A program made the position numbers and the translations under genes. Below are positions 55,270 to 64,000 of a stretch of 64,000 nucleotides of DNA, one piece after another (position 1 is the stretch's first letter; every line of letters starts with the position of its first letter). Below the pieces are notes generated by a model that saw only the letters and a list, made by a program, of their open reading frames with translations, was not told where the DNA came from and ran no database searches. The DNA is taken from the NCBI RefSeq assembly GCF_000011105.1, contig NC_000961.1, forward strand, positions 1,288,662 through 1,352,661, in the 5' to 3' direction. Origin of the DNA: Pyrococcus horikoshii OT3 (GTDB lineage Archaea; Methanobacteriota_B; Thermococci; Thermococcales; Thermococcaceae).

Positions 55270-56595
55270 ATGAGAAGGATCCTTCTATCTATGATAGTCC
55301 TCATATTTTTAGCATCCCCAATTCTAGCAAAAAATATCGTTTATGTTGCTCAAATCAAGGGGCAGATAACCTCCTATACCTACGATCAATTTGATAGATA
55401 CATAACGATAGCTGAACAAGATAACGCCGAAGCAATAATAATAGAACTCGACACCCCCGGAGGAAGGGCCGATGCAATGATGAACATAGTCCAGAGGATA
55501 CAGCAATCTAAAATTCCAGTTATAATATACGTCTATCCTCCCGGGGCATCAGCTGCCTCTGCAGGGACTTATATAGCCTTGGGTTCTCATTTAATAGCGA
55601 TGGCCCCAGGGACTAGTATAGGAGCATGCAGACCGATCCTGGGTTACTCCCAAAATGGCTCAATAATAGAAGCTCCGCCAAAGATTACCAACTACTTCAT
55701 AGCTTACATAAAAAGCTTAGCCCAGGAAAGTGGAAGGAATGCTACGATAGCTGAAGAATTCATAACGAAAGACCTAAGCCTAACTCCAGAAGAAGCTCTC
55801 AAATATGGAGTAATTGAGGTAGTTGCCAGGGATATTAATGAGCTCCTTAAGAAAAGTAATGGAATGAAAACTAAGATACCTGTGAATGGAAGGTATGTAA
55901 CGCTAAACTTCACCAACGTTGAAGTTAGGTATTTAGCTCCCTCCTTTAAGGATAAACTAATAAGTTACATCACGGATCCGAACGTTGCTTATTTACTCCT
56001 AACCCTTGGAATCTGGGCCCTGATAATAGGATTCCTAACCCCCGGATGGCATGTTCCCGAAACAGTTGGGGCCATAATGATAATTTTAGCGATAATAGGA
56101 TTCGGGTACTTTGGCTATAATTCAGCGGGAATATTGCTAATAATAGTAGCTATGCTATTCTTCATCGCGGAAGCCCTAACCCCAACGTTTGGGCTGTTTA
56201 CGGTGGCCGGCTTGATAACTTTCATCATAGGTGGGATATTACTATTTGGTGGAGGAGAGGAATATTTAGTAAGAAAGGAGGTGTTTTCTCAATTGAGGAT
56301 ATTAATAATAACCGTAGGGGCCATCTTAGCAGCATTCTTTGCCTTTGGAATGGCCGCGGTAATTAGGGCCCACAAGAAAAAGGCAAGGACTGGAAAAGAG
56401 GAGATGATAGGGTTAATTGGGACGGTTGTTGAAGAATTAAATCCCGAAGGAATGATAAAGGTTAGGGGGGAGCTATGGAAGGCAAGAAGCAAATTTAATG
56501 GAAAGATTGAAAAGGGGGAAAAGGTTAGGGTAGTTGATATGGATGGTTTGACACTTATAGTTGTTAGGGAAAGAAAGGAAGGTGGAGAAAAATGA
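55270..56595 (+). CDS. NfeD-family membrane serine protease, stomatin operon partner
   Basis: 441-residue protein: signal peptide, ClpP-like serine protease domain (residues about 20-220) with the Ser97-Lys138 pair (SAASAGT and IEAPPKIT), four to five membrane helices (about 235-375) and a C-terminal OB-fold NfeD domain (TVVEELNPEGMIKVRGELWKA). It agrees with P. horikoshii 1510, which cleaves the C-terminal hydrophobic region of its stomatin partner. The stomatin gene follows with a 4-bp overlap. Confidence 0.97.
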   Translation: MRRILLSMIVLIFLASPILAKNIVYVAQIKGQITSYTYDQFDRYITIAEQDNAEAIIIELDTPGGRADAMMNIVQRIQQSKIPVIIYVYPPGASAASAGTYIALGSHLIAMAPGTSIGACRPILGYSQNGSIIEAPPKITNYFIAYIKSLAQESGRNATIAEEFITKDLSLTPEEALKYGVIEVVARDINELLKKSNGMKTKIPVNGRYVTLNFTNVEVRYLAPSFKDKLISYITDPNVAYLLLTLGIWALIIGFLTPGWHVPETVGAIMIILAIIGFGYFGYNSAGILLIIVAMLFFIAEALTPTFGLFTVAGLITFIIGGILLFGGGEEYLVRKEVFSQLRILIITVGAILAAFFAFGMAAVIRAHKKKARTGKEEMIGLIGTVVEELNPEGMIKVRGELWKARSKFNGKIEKGEKVRVVDMDGLTLIVVRERKEGGEK

Positions 56596-57392
56596 TGTTT
56601 GCAACAAACTTTTTTGTGACATCAATTATCTTGCTGTTTATTTTGATATTCCTAGCAAGCGCAATTAAGATAGTTAAGGAATATGAAAGGGCCGTTATAT
56701 TTAGGCTTGGAAGGGTTGTCGGTGCTAGGGGTCCCGGGCTCTTCTTCATAATACCAATCTTCGAAAAGGCCGTTATCGTAGATTTGAGAACTCAAGTTTT
56801 AGACGTCCCAGTACAGGAAACGATAACAAAAGATAACGTTCCCGTTAGGGTAAATGCGGTAGTTTACTTTAGAGTCGTTGATCCCGTTAAAGCCGTGACT
56901 CAGGTTAAGAACTACATAATGGCTACCTCGCAGATATCGCAAACAACCCTAAGGAGCGTAATAGGTCAAGCCCACTTGGATGAACTATTAAGCGAGAGGG
57001 ATAAACTGAATATGCAACTTCAGAGGATCATCGATGAAGCAACCGATCCCTGGGGAATAAAAGTTACCGCTGTAGAGATTAAGGATGTAGAGTTACCGGC
57101 TGGAATGCAAAAAGCCATGGCAAGACAGGCAGAAGCTGAAAGGGAGAGGAGAGCAAGGATAACGCTAGCTGAGGCCGAGAGACAGGCCGCTGAAAAGCTT
57201 AGGGAAGCTGCAGAGATAATAAGTGAACATCCAATGGCCTTACAACTAAGAACCCTTCAAACGATAAGCGATGTCGCCGGCGATAAGAGCAATGTAATTG
57301 TACTAATGCTCCCGATGGAGATGTTAAAGTTATTCAAGAGTTTATCGGATGCAGCGGAAGCTTACATGAAGAAGAAGGAAGAAGAAAAGTAA
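56592..57392 (+). CDS. Stomatin (SPFH/prohibitin-domain protein)
   Basis: 266-residue protein with an N-terminal membrane segment (IILLFILIFLASAI) and SPFH domain (EYERAVIFRLGRVVGARGPGLFFIIP). A coiled coil rich in Glu/Ala/Arg (about 165-215) and the hydrophobic C-terminal segment NVIVLMLPME at 234-243 follow; the last is the known cut site of the partner protease. Oligomeric membrane scaffold. The start overlaps the protease gene stop, so the two are coupled. Confidence 0.97.
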   Translation: MMFATNFFVTSIILLFILIFLASAIKIVKEYERAVIFRLGRVVGARGPGLFFIIPIFEKAVIVDLRTQVLDVPVQETITKDNVPVRVNAVVYFRVVDPVKAVTQVKNYIMATSQISQTTLRSVIGQAHLDELLSERDKLNMQLQRIIDEATDPWGIKVTAVEIKDVELPAGMQKAMARQAEAERERRARITLAEAERQAAEKLREAAEIISEHPMALQLRTLQTISDVAGDKSNVIVLMLPMEMLKLFKSLSDAAEAYMKKKEEEK

Positions 57393-57413
57393 TCTTTTCC
57401 TTTTCTTTTTTTA
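57388..57413 (+). terminator. Pyrimidine-rich terminator after the stomatin gene
   Basis: The T-rich run CTTTTCCTTTTCTTTTTTTA directly follows the stomatin stop, as expected for intrinsic archaeal termination. It ends within the last codons of the convergent phosphorylase gene. Confidence 0.6.
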
Positions 57414-59918
57414 CTTAAGGTCCCTCCATTTTATGTAGCCTCCAAGTAAGAATTTTCCTGGAATCATTGGATGATACGCATAAACCCTTATAGAATAGTG
57501 CCAGCATTCGTGATTGAAGTTCTTTAAGGCCTTCCCTGAATACGTGTACAGATATTTTCCGGTTCCTAACTCCTTAGTCTTCCTCAGCTCGACGGTATAG
57601 GGTTCCATGATCTTTCCATCTCCCCTGACTCCATAGTATAGCTCAACCCTTACGTCTTCCGGCCTTATGGTACCTAACCTTATTATTGCCTCTATACGGT
57701 TTTCATTAACCTTTACGTCTTCTATTTCAACATCATTCCATCCCAACATTATCTTCTCTTTCCAGCTTGCAAGCTCCTTTGCCCACCTAAAGTTATCCCT
57801 GCTTAAGTATATTCCCGTCTCCATGGCCCTTGAATAGAACTTCGTCATGTATTCCTTAAGCATTCTATAAGTACTGAACCTTGGTGCTATGCTCTTTATG
57901 CTCTCTTTCATGATCCTTATCCATCCTTCTCTATTCTCATAGTACATTGGAATTACAACGTTCTCTAAGAGGTCATAGAGGCTCATAGCATCTAGGTAGT
58001 CATCCTCTTCAGTCTCAGGTTCTAAGGTAGCATCTCCTATAACCCATCCGTTCCTTCCGTTGTATCCCTCGACCCACCACCCATCAAAGGTGCTTAAATT
58101 AAGCACTCCATTCAATCCAGCTTTCATTCCGCTAGTTCCGCTGGCCTCAAGGGGCCTCTTTGGAGTATTAAGCCATACATCAACCCCGGAGATAAGGATC
58201 CTTGCGGAACCGAGATCATAGTTTTCAATTAGAATTATCTTTCCCTTGAACTCTGGCATTTGCGACACTTCATAGACCCTTCTTAAGTACTCTTTTCCTG
58301 CCTCATCCATTGGATGGGCCTTCCCTCCAAAAATTATGTATACGGGTCTATCCCTGTTGTTAACTATCCTCTTTAGCCTTTCAAGATCTGTAAACAGTAA
58401 AATTGCCCTCTTATATGTGGCAAACCTTCTTGCGAATCCGATTATTAAGGCGTTCTCATCTACATCTGGTATAGGCTCGTCTATCCCTAACCTCTCATTT
58501 CTTTTCATTATCTTCCTTCTTATTAGTTCTATTAATTCCCGCTTAGCCTTTAAATGAGCTTCCCAAAGCTCATGATCTGGAATCCTTTCAATCGCATACC
58601 AGATGCCCTCTAAGTTAACGTGTTCCCTCCATATCTTTCCAATGTATATTTCATAGAGCTTTGCCAAGTTTTCATTAACCCATGTTGGGGTATGGATCCC
58701 ATTTGTTATGGGCTCTATCGGGATTTCATCAGGTGGTACTCCTGGCCAAAGGTTCGCCCACATTTCCCTAGTAACTTTAGCATGAAGCTTACTTACCGCG
58801 TTTACGAATTCTGATGTTCTTATTGCCAACACAGTCATGTTAAAATTAGGATCGCTATCGTTAACTTTCCCAAGTCCCAGGAGCTTATCCTCGGGCAGAC
58901 CATCGAAGAATGCCCTCAGCTTCTCCCTTACGAATTCAACCGGAAATACATCATGACCCGCGGGGACTGGGGTATGCGTAGTAAATACGCTAGTTCCCCT
59001 AACTATTTCTAAGGCCTCTTCAAAACTGAGGCCCTTTTCAATGAACCATCTGATCCTTTCAAAGTTGGCAAACGCTGCATGCCCCTCATTTAGATGTACA
59101 ACCCCAGGATCTATTTCTAAAGCCTTTAATAATCTCATCCCACCGATTCCTATCAAGATTTCTTGCTTTATTCTCTTATCAGGTTCAGCATTATACAGGT
59201 AATCGCATATCTTTCTGTCTGCCTCGGAGTTCTCTGGAACGTCAGTATCTAGAAGATACAGCTTTACCCTTCCTACTTCAACGAGAAACACCCTAGCCTT
59301 GATCATTCTATCCTCTATTGGAACGTCGATTAAAAGAGGAGATCCATCGTTATCGAGAACTTGCCTTATGGGCATTTCCTTTACATTGTACTCGGGGAAC
59401 CTCTCAATTTGCCTACCATTAATATCTATTTCTTGCTTAAAGTAGCCATGCTTGTATAATAATCCTATTGCAACCATTGGAAGCCCAAGATCGCTAGCGG
59501 TTTTTAGATGATCTCCAGCTAGTATTCCGAGGCCTCCTGAATATATTGGAAGGCTCTTCCCTATCCCATATTCCATACAAAGATAGATTATCGGTTTATC
59601 CCACCGAGGATAGTTAGTTGAAAACCATGTAGCAGTTTCCTTCATGTAATCGTCGAATCTTTCAATAACGAGCTCGTATAAGTCCAAAAAGTTATCATCC
59701 CTTGATAGTTCCCTTAGCCTTGACTCGGGGGCTTCAAGCAATAACTTAACTGGGTTCTTGTACTCTCTCCAGTGTTCCTCATCGATTTTTTGCCAAAGTT
59801 TCATGGCTTTATGATCCCAGCTCCACCAGTAGTTATATGCTAAATCGGCAAGCCTCGATAAATTTTCAGGAAGTTTTTCTAATATCCTCTCTTTCGTTGA
59901 ATTATCTACTTTCATCAT
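57411..59918 (-). CDS. malP: Alpha-glucan (maltodextrin/glycogen) phosphorylase
   Basis: About 835-residue GT35 phosphorylase that releases glucose-1-phosphate from alpha-1,4-glucans. The PLP lysine lies in EASGTSGMKAGLNGVLNLS (about residue 615), and the HLNEGHAAFANFERIRW block, typical of the short archaeal/thermophilic type, lies near residue 300. An N-terminal DUF3417-like region (LPENLSRLADLAYNYWWSWDHKAMKLWQ) is characteristic. Two ATGs (59918, 59915) follow GGGTGATA. The start overlaps the end of the macrodomain gene by 17 bp. Confidence 0.95.
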   Translation of the reverse strand: MMKVDNSTKERILEKLPENLSRLADLAYNYWWSWDHKAMKLWQKIDEEHWREYKNPVKLLLEAPESRLRELSRDDNFLDLYELVIERFDDYMKETATWFSTNYPRWDKPIIYLCMEYGIGKSLPIYSGGLGILAGDHLKTASDLGLPMVAIGLLYKHGYFKQEIDINGRQIERFPEYNVKEMPIRQVLDNDGSPLLIDVPIEDRMIKARVFLVEVGRVKLYLLDTDVPENSEADRKICDYLYNAEPDKRIKQEILIGIGGMRLLKALEIDPGVVHLNEGHAAFANFERIRWFIEKGLSFEEALEIVRGTSVFTTHTPVPAGHDVFPVEFVREKLRAFFDGLPEDKLLGLGKVNDSDPNFNMTVLAIRTSEFVNAVSKLHAKVTREMWANLWPGVPPDEIPIEPITNGIHTPTWVNENLAKLYEIYIGKIWREHVNLEGIWYAIERIPDHELWEAHLKAKRELIELIRRKIMKRNERLGIDEPIPDVDENALIIGFARRFATYKRAILLFTDLERLKRIVNNRDRPVYIIFGGKAHPMDEAGKEYLRRVYEVSQMPEFKGKIILIENYDLGSARILISGVDVWLNTPKRPLEASGTSGMKAGLNGVLNLSTFDGWWVEGYNGRNGWVIGDATLEPETEEDDYLDAMSLYDLLENVVIPMYYENREGWIRIMKESIKSIAPRFSTYRMLKEYMTKFYSRAMETGIYLSRDNFRWAKELASWKEKIMLGWNDVEIEDVKVNENRIEAIIRLGTIRPEDVRVELYYGVRGDGKIMEPYTVELRKTKELGTGKYLYTYSGKALKNFNHECWHYSIRVYAYHPMIPGKFLLGGYIKWRDLK

Positions 59919-60465
59919 TATCACCCAAACCTATTGTTTCAAGGGCTAGCTTGTAATCTCTCTCCGAATATAAAACTAAGTAAACCTCTTTGACGTGGTT
60001 AGCTACCTTCAAAAACTCTTTAACAACTTCCTTAAATGTCCTTACAACCTCTTTAAGTGGACAACCATAGATTCCCGCGCTTATTGCCGGAAATGCTATA
60101 CTTTTGACTCCAAGCTCATCTGCTTTTTTTAATGCCCCCAGAATTGCAAGCTTCAATTTTTCTTCCTTATCCTTAGACCATACACCGCCGCAGTATGGAC
60201 CAACCGTGTGGATGACATATTTTACCCCATTCTCTTTAAGCTTCATAGGAGGCGTTACCACGACTTCTCCATGCTCTATCCAATCCTTTCCCAATTGCCT
60301 TCTCATTTCTTCCTTACTAATTCTAGTGTATTCTGAAACATCTCCAGAAGCGGCCTTAGCTATAGCGTAAGCGACTCCCCCTCCATGCTCTAAGTATTTA
60401 TTTGCTGCATTAACTATAGCCTCGGCCCTAAACTTCGTAATATCCCCCCTTACAATCTTAAACAT
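59902..60465 (-). CDS. Macrodomain (ADP-ribose-binding) protein
   Basis: 187-residue macro domain. The signatures [39 protein letters not shown]-like at the N-terminus and [13 protein letters not shown] near residue 130 are those of Af1521/MacroD-type enzymes. These bind ADP-ribose and remove mono-ADP-ribose or acetyl groups of O-acetyl-ADP-ribose. ATG 60465 follows AGGTGATAACA. It overlaps both the upstream DUF835 gene (8 bp) and the phosphorylase gene. Confidence 0.94.
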   Translation of the reverse strand: [187 protein letters not shown]

Positions 60466-61390
60466 TGTTATCACCTAGCGAACTTCTCAACATTGCCCTC
60501 TCCCTTTCAGATAATTTATCAAGGCTCCCAAGTATTATAACTGTTGAGTTGTACATTATTGCATAATCCCTTAACTGTGCAAGAAATTTTAAAACCCTTT
60601 CAAACCCATTCTCAAGTATTAGGTATTCAAGGCAATCAATTATAACGATGCCTCCTTTTTTAATGTGCTTCACTGCGAGGTCAAGAATCTTGTGAAGATC
60701 AGTTGGCCCTATATTGTTCTTTCCCTCAAGCTTTGTAATCCAGAACCACTTGCCATCATTTTTTTCTGGAGGCCTTCGTGAAAATACAAGGGCGACTTTA
60801 AGCAAATCCCTAGGAACACTCTCTAAAAACATTATCCCTGGTTTTATTTCAAATTCTTCGCTGAGCTTTATCTTAACAAGATCGACTTCAGAGATACCAG
60901 CTACAATAACGTATCCAATTGATATTCCAATGACAGCACTTAAGTACCTAAAAAAGGACTTATATTCTCCTAAGGCGCTAACTAATGCCAAAATCAATGT
61001 AAGAGCCCCCAGAATCTTGATGTTTTTCTCTTTCTTCATCAACATCATAAACCCAGTCAGGGAAAGTGCAACAAAGATTATTATAACGGCCAGCAACCTT
61101 GGAAAGAAAATGTATGCAGCCAATGGAACTGGGGATGCGTAGAGAAGCTCTTGTTTTTCCTCAAATTCTAAATGTTCGAGAAGCCTAATGGTAGCTAACC
61201 AATAGAAAAATGACAGGAAGGATATACTCGCCAGGTAAGTAGATTCTATTGCAAGTCCTACTCCCAATGACAAGAAGGCCAGAGCATAATAGATAGCATA
61301 GTTGGATCTACTTTTATGATAATGGTAAAACAGGAGAACGTACACAACGAGGAGGGGGACCATCAGGATTAACTGCTCCACTAACTGCAT
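60458..61390 (-). CDS. Membrane protein with C-terminal DUF835 domain
   Basis: 310 residues: about six N-terminal hydrophobic segments (residues about 5-160) and a cytoplasmic C-terminal DUF835 domain (about 175-305). The latter has IKKGGIVIIDCLEYLILENGFERVLKFLAQLRDYAIMYNSTVIILG resembling a RecA-like fold without a P-loop. DUF835 is archaeal and often coupled to membrane or sensor regions; function unknown. The operon with mtaD on one side and the macrodomain on the other is tight. Confidence 0.87.
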   Translation of the reverse strand: MQLVEQLILMVPLLVVYVLLFYHYHKSRSNYAIYYALAFLSLGVGLAIESTYLASISFLSFFYWLATIRLLEHLEFEEKQELLYASPVPLAAYIFFPRLLAVIIIFVALSLTGFMMLMKKEKNIKILGALTLILALVSALGEYKSFFRYLSAVIGISIGYVIVAGISEVDLVKIKLSEEFEIKPGIMFLESVPRDLLKVALVFSRRPPEKNDGKWFWITKLEGKNNIGPTDLHKILDLAVKHIKKGGIVIIDCLEYLILENGFERVLKFLAQLRDYAIMYNSTVIILGSLDKLSERERAMLRSSLGDNNV

Positions 61391-62655
61391 TAGATACCTA
61401 CCCCCAAGAATTTATCAATTACCTTTTCCTCATCAATAGTAAGTACTTCCCCATCGAGCATTATCACTCTTCCGCTGACGATTAGAGTATCGATATCCCC
61501 TGCTTTGGCACTAAAAATTAGGGTAGCAAGGGGATTGTGTAACGGGAGGAGATGAGATCTTTTTAAATTTATTACTGCAATATCTGCAATATACCCTTCC
61601 TTTATTATCCCAGCTTTAAGCTTCAGAGCCTTTGCACCATTGATCGTGGCCATTCTAAATATTTCCTCGGACTTAACGATCGCTGGATTTAGCGTATTTA
61701 CTTTCTGAAGAAGGGAAGCAAGTCTCATCTCTCTAATTATGTCAAGGGTGTTATTACTCGCAGCTCCATCCGTACCTAATGCTACATTTATATCTTCGTC
61801 AATGGCATCCCTCATTGGAAAGATTCCACTACCAAGCTTCATATTACTTGCAGGGCAATGAGCTATTGTTACATTTGAAGATGCTAGCATCTCAAGGTCT
61901 TTCTTACTTAGCCAAATACCATGGGCCGCTATAAGTTTATCGTTTAATAAATTTGCCTCTTTTAATACTTCTACTGGAGATCTCCCGTATTTTTCTTCCA
62001 TTATTTTTATTTCATCTCTCGTCTCTGCAAGGTGTATCGTAACTAAGGAGTCCCACTCTCTTGACTTTTCGGCAACCCATTTAAGGCAGTCTAAAGAACA
62101 GGTATAAGGGGCGTGGGGCGCTAGGATAAATTTAACTAACTTAGAATTAAGTTTAGTTATGAACTCATGTAATTTTTCTGTTTCTTTAATTTCCTTTCTT
62201 CTCTTCTCTTCATCCTCTAGATCTACCATTCCATACCCTAAAAATCCCCTTAATCCAACTTCTAATGTTGCCCTCGCGACTTCCTCCATGTAAAAGTACA
62301 TGTCGACAAATGTTGATATTCCGGAATGCACCATCTCAAGAAGTGCGAGTTTTGCTCCCCAATAAACCTCTTTCCTCTTTAGTTTCCTCTCAGCTGGCCA
62401 GATATAGTTCTGAAGCCAATCCATTAAAGGAACATCCTCCGCTAAACCTCTGAAAATTACCATTGGGGAATGTGTATGGGCATTTATAAATGCCGGGATG
62501 ATTAAAGAGTGGGAAGCATCTATAACCTCGTCAGCAGCTTTATTTATGTTCCTCTTGACCTCCACTATTTTATCTCCCTCTATCAGGATATCAGCCCTAG
62601 TTGGATGATAGCTGGTATCATATAAGATAAGGCCTCCCTTTAATAGAATTGACAA
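61390..62655 (-). CDS. mtaD: 5-Methylthioadenosine/S-adenosylhomocysteine deaminase
   Basis: 421-residue amidohydrolase. Metal ligands are visible: FINAHTHSPM (His, His), LAPHAPYTC, LAAHGIWL, CPASNMKLGSGI and LGTDGAASNNTLD. The set and length fit MtaD, which clears MTA and SAH in the methionine salvage and SAM cycle. The start is TTG 62655, preceded by AGGTGATC. It is the first gene of the mtaD-DUF835-macrodomain-malP series, reading away from pyrD. Confidence 0.92.
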   Translation of the reverse strand: MSILLKGGLILYDTSYHPTRADILIEGDKIVEVKRNINKAADEVIDASHSLIIPAFINAHTHSPMVIFRGLAEDVPLMDWLQNYIWPAERKLKRKEVYWGAKLALLEMVHSGISTFVDMYFYMEEVARATLEVGLRGFLGYGMVDLEDEEKRRKEIKETEKLHEFITKLNSKLVKFILAPHAPYTCSLDCLKWVAEKSREWDSLVTIHLAETRDEIKIMEEKYGRSPVEVLKEANLLNDKLIAAHGIWLSKKDLEMLASSNVTIAHCPASNMKLGSGIFPMRDAIDEDINVALGTDGAASNNTLDIIREMRLASLLQKVNTLNPAIVKSEEIFRMATINGAKALKLKAGIIKEGYIADIAVINLKRSHLLPLHNPLATLIFSAKAGDIDTLIVSGRVIMLDGEVLTIDEEKVIDKFLGVGI

Positions 62656-62726
62656 GTCAGATCACCTAATTTTAGAATTACAGTTTAATATAAAAACCTT
62701 ATTTGAAACTTTGAATGGTGAAAAGG

Positions 62727-63626
62727 ATGCTAGAGGTAAAACTCTTTGGCATTAGATTTGAAAATCCCCTAATATTAGCCTCTGGAGTAGTTGACATGAC
62801 ACCGGAACTACTCAGGAGAGCCCACAATGAAGGAGCAGGAGGAGTCGTTACAAAATCCATAGGTAAGGAACCTAGAAAGGGTTACGATAATCCAACTATC
62901 GTTGAACTACCCTACGGGTTAATAAATGCTATGGGTCTCCCAAACCCTGGATGGGAGGCATTTTTAAATGAATTTATTGATGAAAGGTTTGACTTTCCAG
63001 TGATAGTTTCAATATTTGGAGGCACACCGGAAGAGTTTGCATTTCTTGCAGAGAAGTTAGAACCAGTTGCAGATGCCTTTGAATTAAATTTGAGCTGTCC
63101 CCATGCGAAAGGCTATGGTATGGAAATTGGGCAAGACCCTAAAAATGTGTATGAAGTTGTAAAAGCTGTCAAGGATGTAACAGATAAGCCAGTTATAGCC
63201 AAACTAACTCCAAATGTTAATGACATAACAAAGCTCGGATTAGCAGCGGAAAGAGGAGGAGCCGATGGGGTTTCAGCAATTAATACTGTGAAAGCAATAG
63301 CCATTGATATCTACGCTAAGAGACCGATACTTAGCAATAAAGTTGGAGGATATTCAGGGCCGGGGATAAAACCAATAGCGCTTAGGGCTGTTTACGATTT
63401 AGCGAAGGTTTTAGATATTCCAGTAATTGGAATTGGAGGAATAACTAGCTGGCGGGATGCTGTAGAATTTTTACTAGCAGGAGCATCTGCCCTTCAGATA
63501 GGAACTGCCGTATACCTTAGAGGATTTAAAGTGTTTAAGGAAATTTCGAATGGGATAATTGAGTACCTCAAGGAGGAGGGATTCTCAAGTATTAGGGATA
63601 TCATCGGGCTAGCCCTCAAGGTTTAA
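62727..63626 (+). CDS. pyrD: Dihydroorotate dehydrogenase (class 1B catalytic subunit)
   Basis: 299-residue FMN-containing TIM barrel of pyrimidine synthesis. Motifs: NPLILASGVVD, YGLINAMGLPNPG, ELNLSCPHAKGYG with the catalytic cysteine, AKLTPNVNDI and the phosphate-binding GIGGI and AGASALQIGTAV. Class 1B enzymes need a PyrK electron-transfer subunit, which is not adjacent here. ATG 62727 follows GGTGAAAAGG; ATG 62715 is in-frame but lies upstream of that site. Confidence 0.94.
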   Translation: MLEVKLFGIRFENPLILASGVVDMTPELLRRAHNEGAGGVVTKSIGKEPRKGYDNPTIVELPYGLINAMGLPNPGWEAFLNEFIDERFDFPVIVSIFGGTPEEFAFLAEKLEPVADAFELNLSCPHAKGYGMEIGQDPKNVYEVVKAVKDVTDKPVIAKLTPNVNDITKLGLAAERGGADGVSAINTVKAIAIDIYAKRPILSNKVGGYSGPGIKPIALRAVYDLAKVLDIPVIGIGGITSWRDAVEFLLAGASALQIGTAVYLRGFKVFKEISNGIIEYLKEEGFSSIRDIIGLALKV

Positions 63627-63629
63627 CGA

Positions 63630-63683
63630 ATGTCGAAGTTATTATCGACATAATGAGACGGGAAAAGTTATAACATTTGTCGA
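63630..63683. promoter_or_regulatory. Inverted-repeat operator and TATA upstream of acdA
   Basis: ATGTCGA (63630-63636) and TCGACAT (63645-63651) form a perfect 7-bp inverted repeat with 8-nt spacer. A third copy TGTCGA lies at 63678-63683, just after the TATA (AAGTTATAACA, about 63665-63675). The placement on both sides of the TATA suggests a regulator site controlling acdA; the regulator is not known to me. Confidence 0.5.
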
Positions 63684-63719
63684 AAAATCAAAAATGGAAA
63701 GATCCTGGGAGGGATAAAA

Positions 63720-64000
63720 ATGAGCTTAGAAGCTCTTTTTAATCCAAAAAGTATTGCTGTTATAGGAGCTTCTTCAAAGCCAGGAAAGATAGGATATGCA
63801 ATTATGAAGAATTTGATTGAGTATGGCTACGAAGGAAAGATATACCCTGTGAACATCAAGGGTGGAGAAATGGAGATAAGTGGTAGGAAATTCAAAGTCT
63901 ATAAGAGCATTTTAGAGGTTCCAGACGAAGTCGATATGGCAGTTATAGTTGTTCCAGCAAAATCTGTACCAGAGGTCGTTGAGGAGTGTGGAAAGAAAGG
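63720..64000 (+). CDS. acdA: ADP-forming acetate--CoA ligase, alpha subunit (5' part)
   Basis: The first 93 codons of an ADP-forming acyl-CoA synthetase alpha subunit. The beginning [44 protein letters not shown] is the CoA-binding Rossmann domain of this family. The enzyme makes ATP from acetyl-CoA or branched acyl-CoA in Pyrococcus fermentation. GGGAGGG lies 7 nt before ATG. The gene runs off the window, so isoform and full length cannot be judged. Confidence 0.9.
   Translation, partial: MSLEALFNPKSIAVIGASSKPGKIGYAIMKNLIEYGYEGKIYPVNIKGGEMEISGRKFKVYKSILEVPDEVDMAVIVVPAKSVPEVVEECGKK

Overview
The window comes from a hyperthermophilic euryarchaeon of the order Thermococcales, almost certainly Pyrococcus. 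It carries an archaeal TFB, Pelota, L7Ae, EF-1alpha and RNase P Pop5 protein, glycerol-1-phosphate dehydrogenase (archaeal lipids), GatDE, C/D box sRNA genes, and the Thermococcales-specific Mbh hydrogenase and Mbx/MBS sulfur-reduction complexes. The nodulation-formation-efficiency-D (NfeD)-type protease has its catalytic pair at Ser97 and Lys138. Its stomatin partner has the hydrophobic cleavage region at residues 234-243. Both agree with what is published for Pyrococcus horikoshii 1510-N and 1511, so P. horikoshii or a close relative is my best guess. No search was run.

Layout. 1-2010: 3' end of the mbh operon (mbhL partial, mbhM, mbhN). 2001-6557: a C/D box sRNA, a PP-loop sulfotransferase-like protein, a secreted Lon-type protease with a CGP-CTERM tail, and CoaBC. 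6554-16182 (minus): a complete 13-gene mbx (mbs) operon, chained by ATGA-type overlaps. 16183-19333: a shared regulatory region with a SurR-type half-site, a tetraether-synthase-like radical SAM protein with a small coupled partner, and a PfkB sugar kinase. 19388-31188: sugar isomerase-like protein, GatD, GatE, RqcH/NEMF homologue, SPL-like radical SAM protein, OsmC, phosphopantothenate synthetase, an HTH regulator, family-4 uracil-DNA glycosylase and a TIM-barrel protein. 31262-39109: intron-containing tRNA-Met, G1P dehydrogenase, ArgS, Pelota, Pop5, TFB, tRNA-Ser, S10 and EF-1alpha. 39110-41218: a strong GC-rich hairpin, three C/D box sRNAs, a lipoate ligase, a JAMM protease, tRNA-Asn and a tRNA with CAU anticodon that is probably tRNA-Ile2. 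41222-45299 (minus): a DMT transporter and a tightly overlapped five-gene cluster of a small secreted protein, membrane proteins and an ABC-2 exporter. 45539-48132: L24e, S28e, L7Ae, rhomboid, Nth and an unknown protein. 48244-55178: class III aminotransferase/racemase-like enzyme, CrcB fluoride channel plus DUF190, a candidate C/D RNA, Mth938-like and DUF364 proteins, a GNAT-ABC fusion, a degraded gene-free stretch and a CoA-disulfide-reductase-type flavoprotein. 55270-64000: the protease/stomatin pair, alpha-glucan phosphorylase, macrodomain protein, DUF835 protein, MTA/SAH deaminase, dihydroorotate dehydrogenase and the start of the ADP-forming acetyl-CoA synthetase alpha subunit.

How they fit together. 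Mbh (H2 evolution) and Mbx (sulfane-sulfur reduction) are alternative sinks for reduced ferredoxin, and both pump ions through Mrp-like modules. CoaBC and phosphopantothenate synthetase are two steps of CoA synthesis. RqcH and Pelota belong to ribosome rescue. L7Ae is the K-turn protein of the C/D RNPs whose guide RNAs lie a few kilobases away. G1P dehydrogenase and the tetraether synthase homologue are two steps of membrane-lipid synthesis. The part least explained by known families is the secreted-protein/ABC exporter cluster at 42084-45299, followed by the small protein coupled to the tetraether synthase and the hairpin upstream of EF-1alpha.
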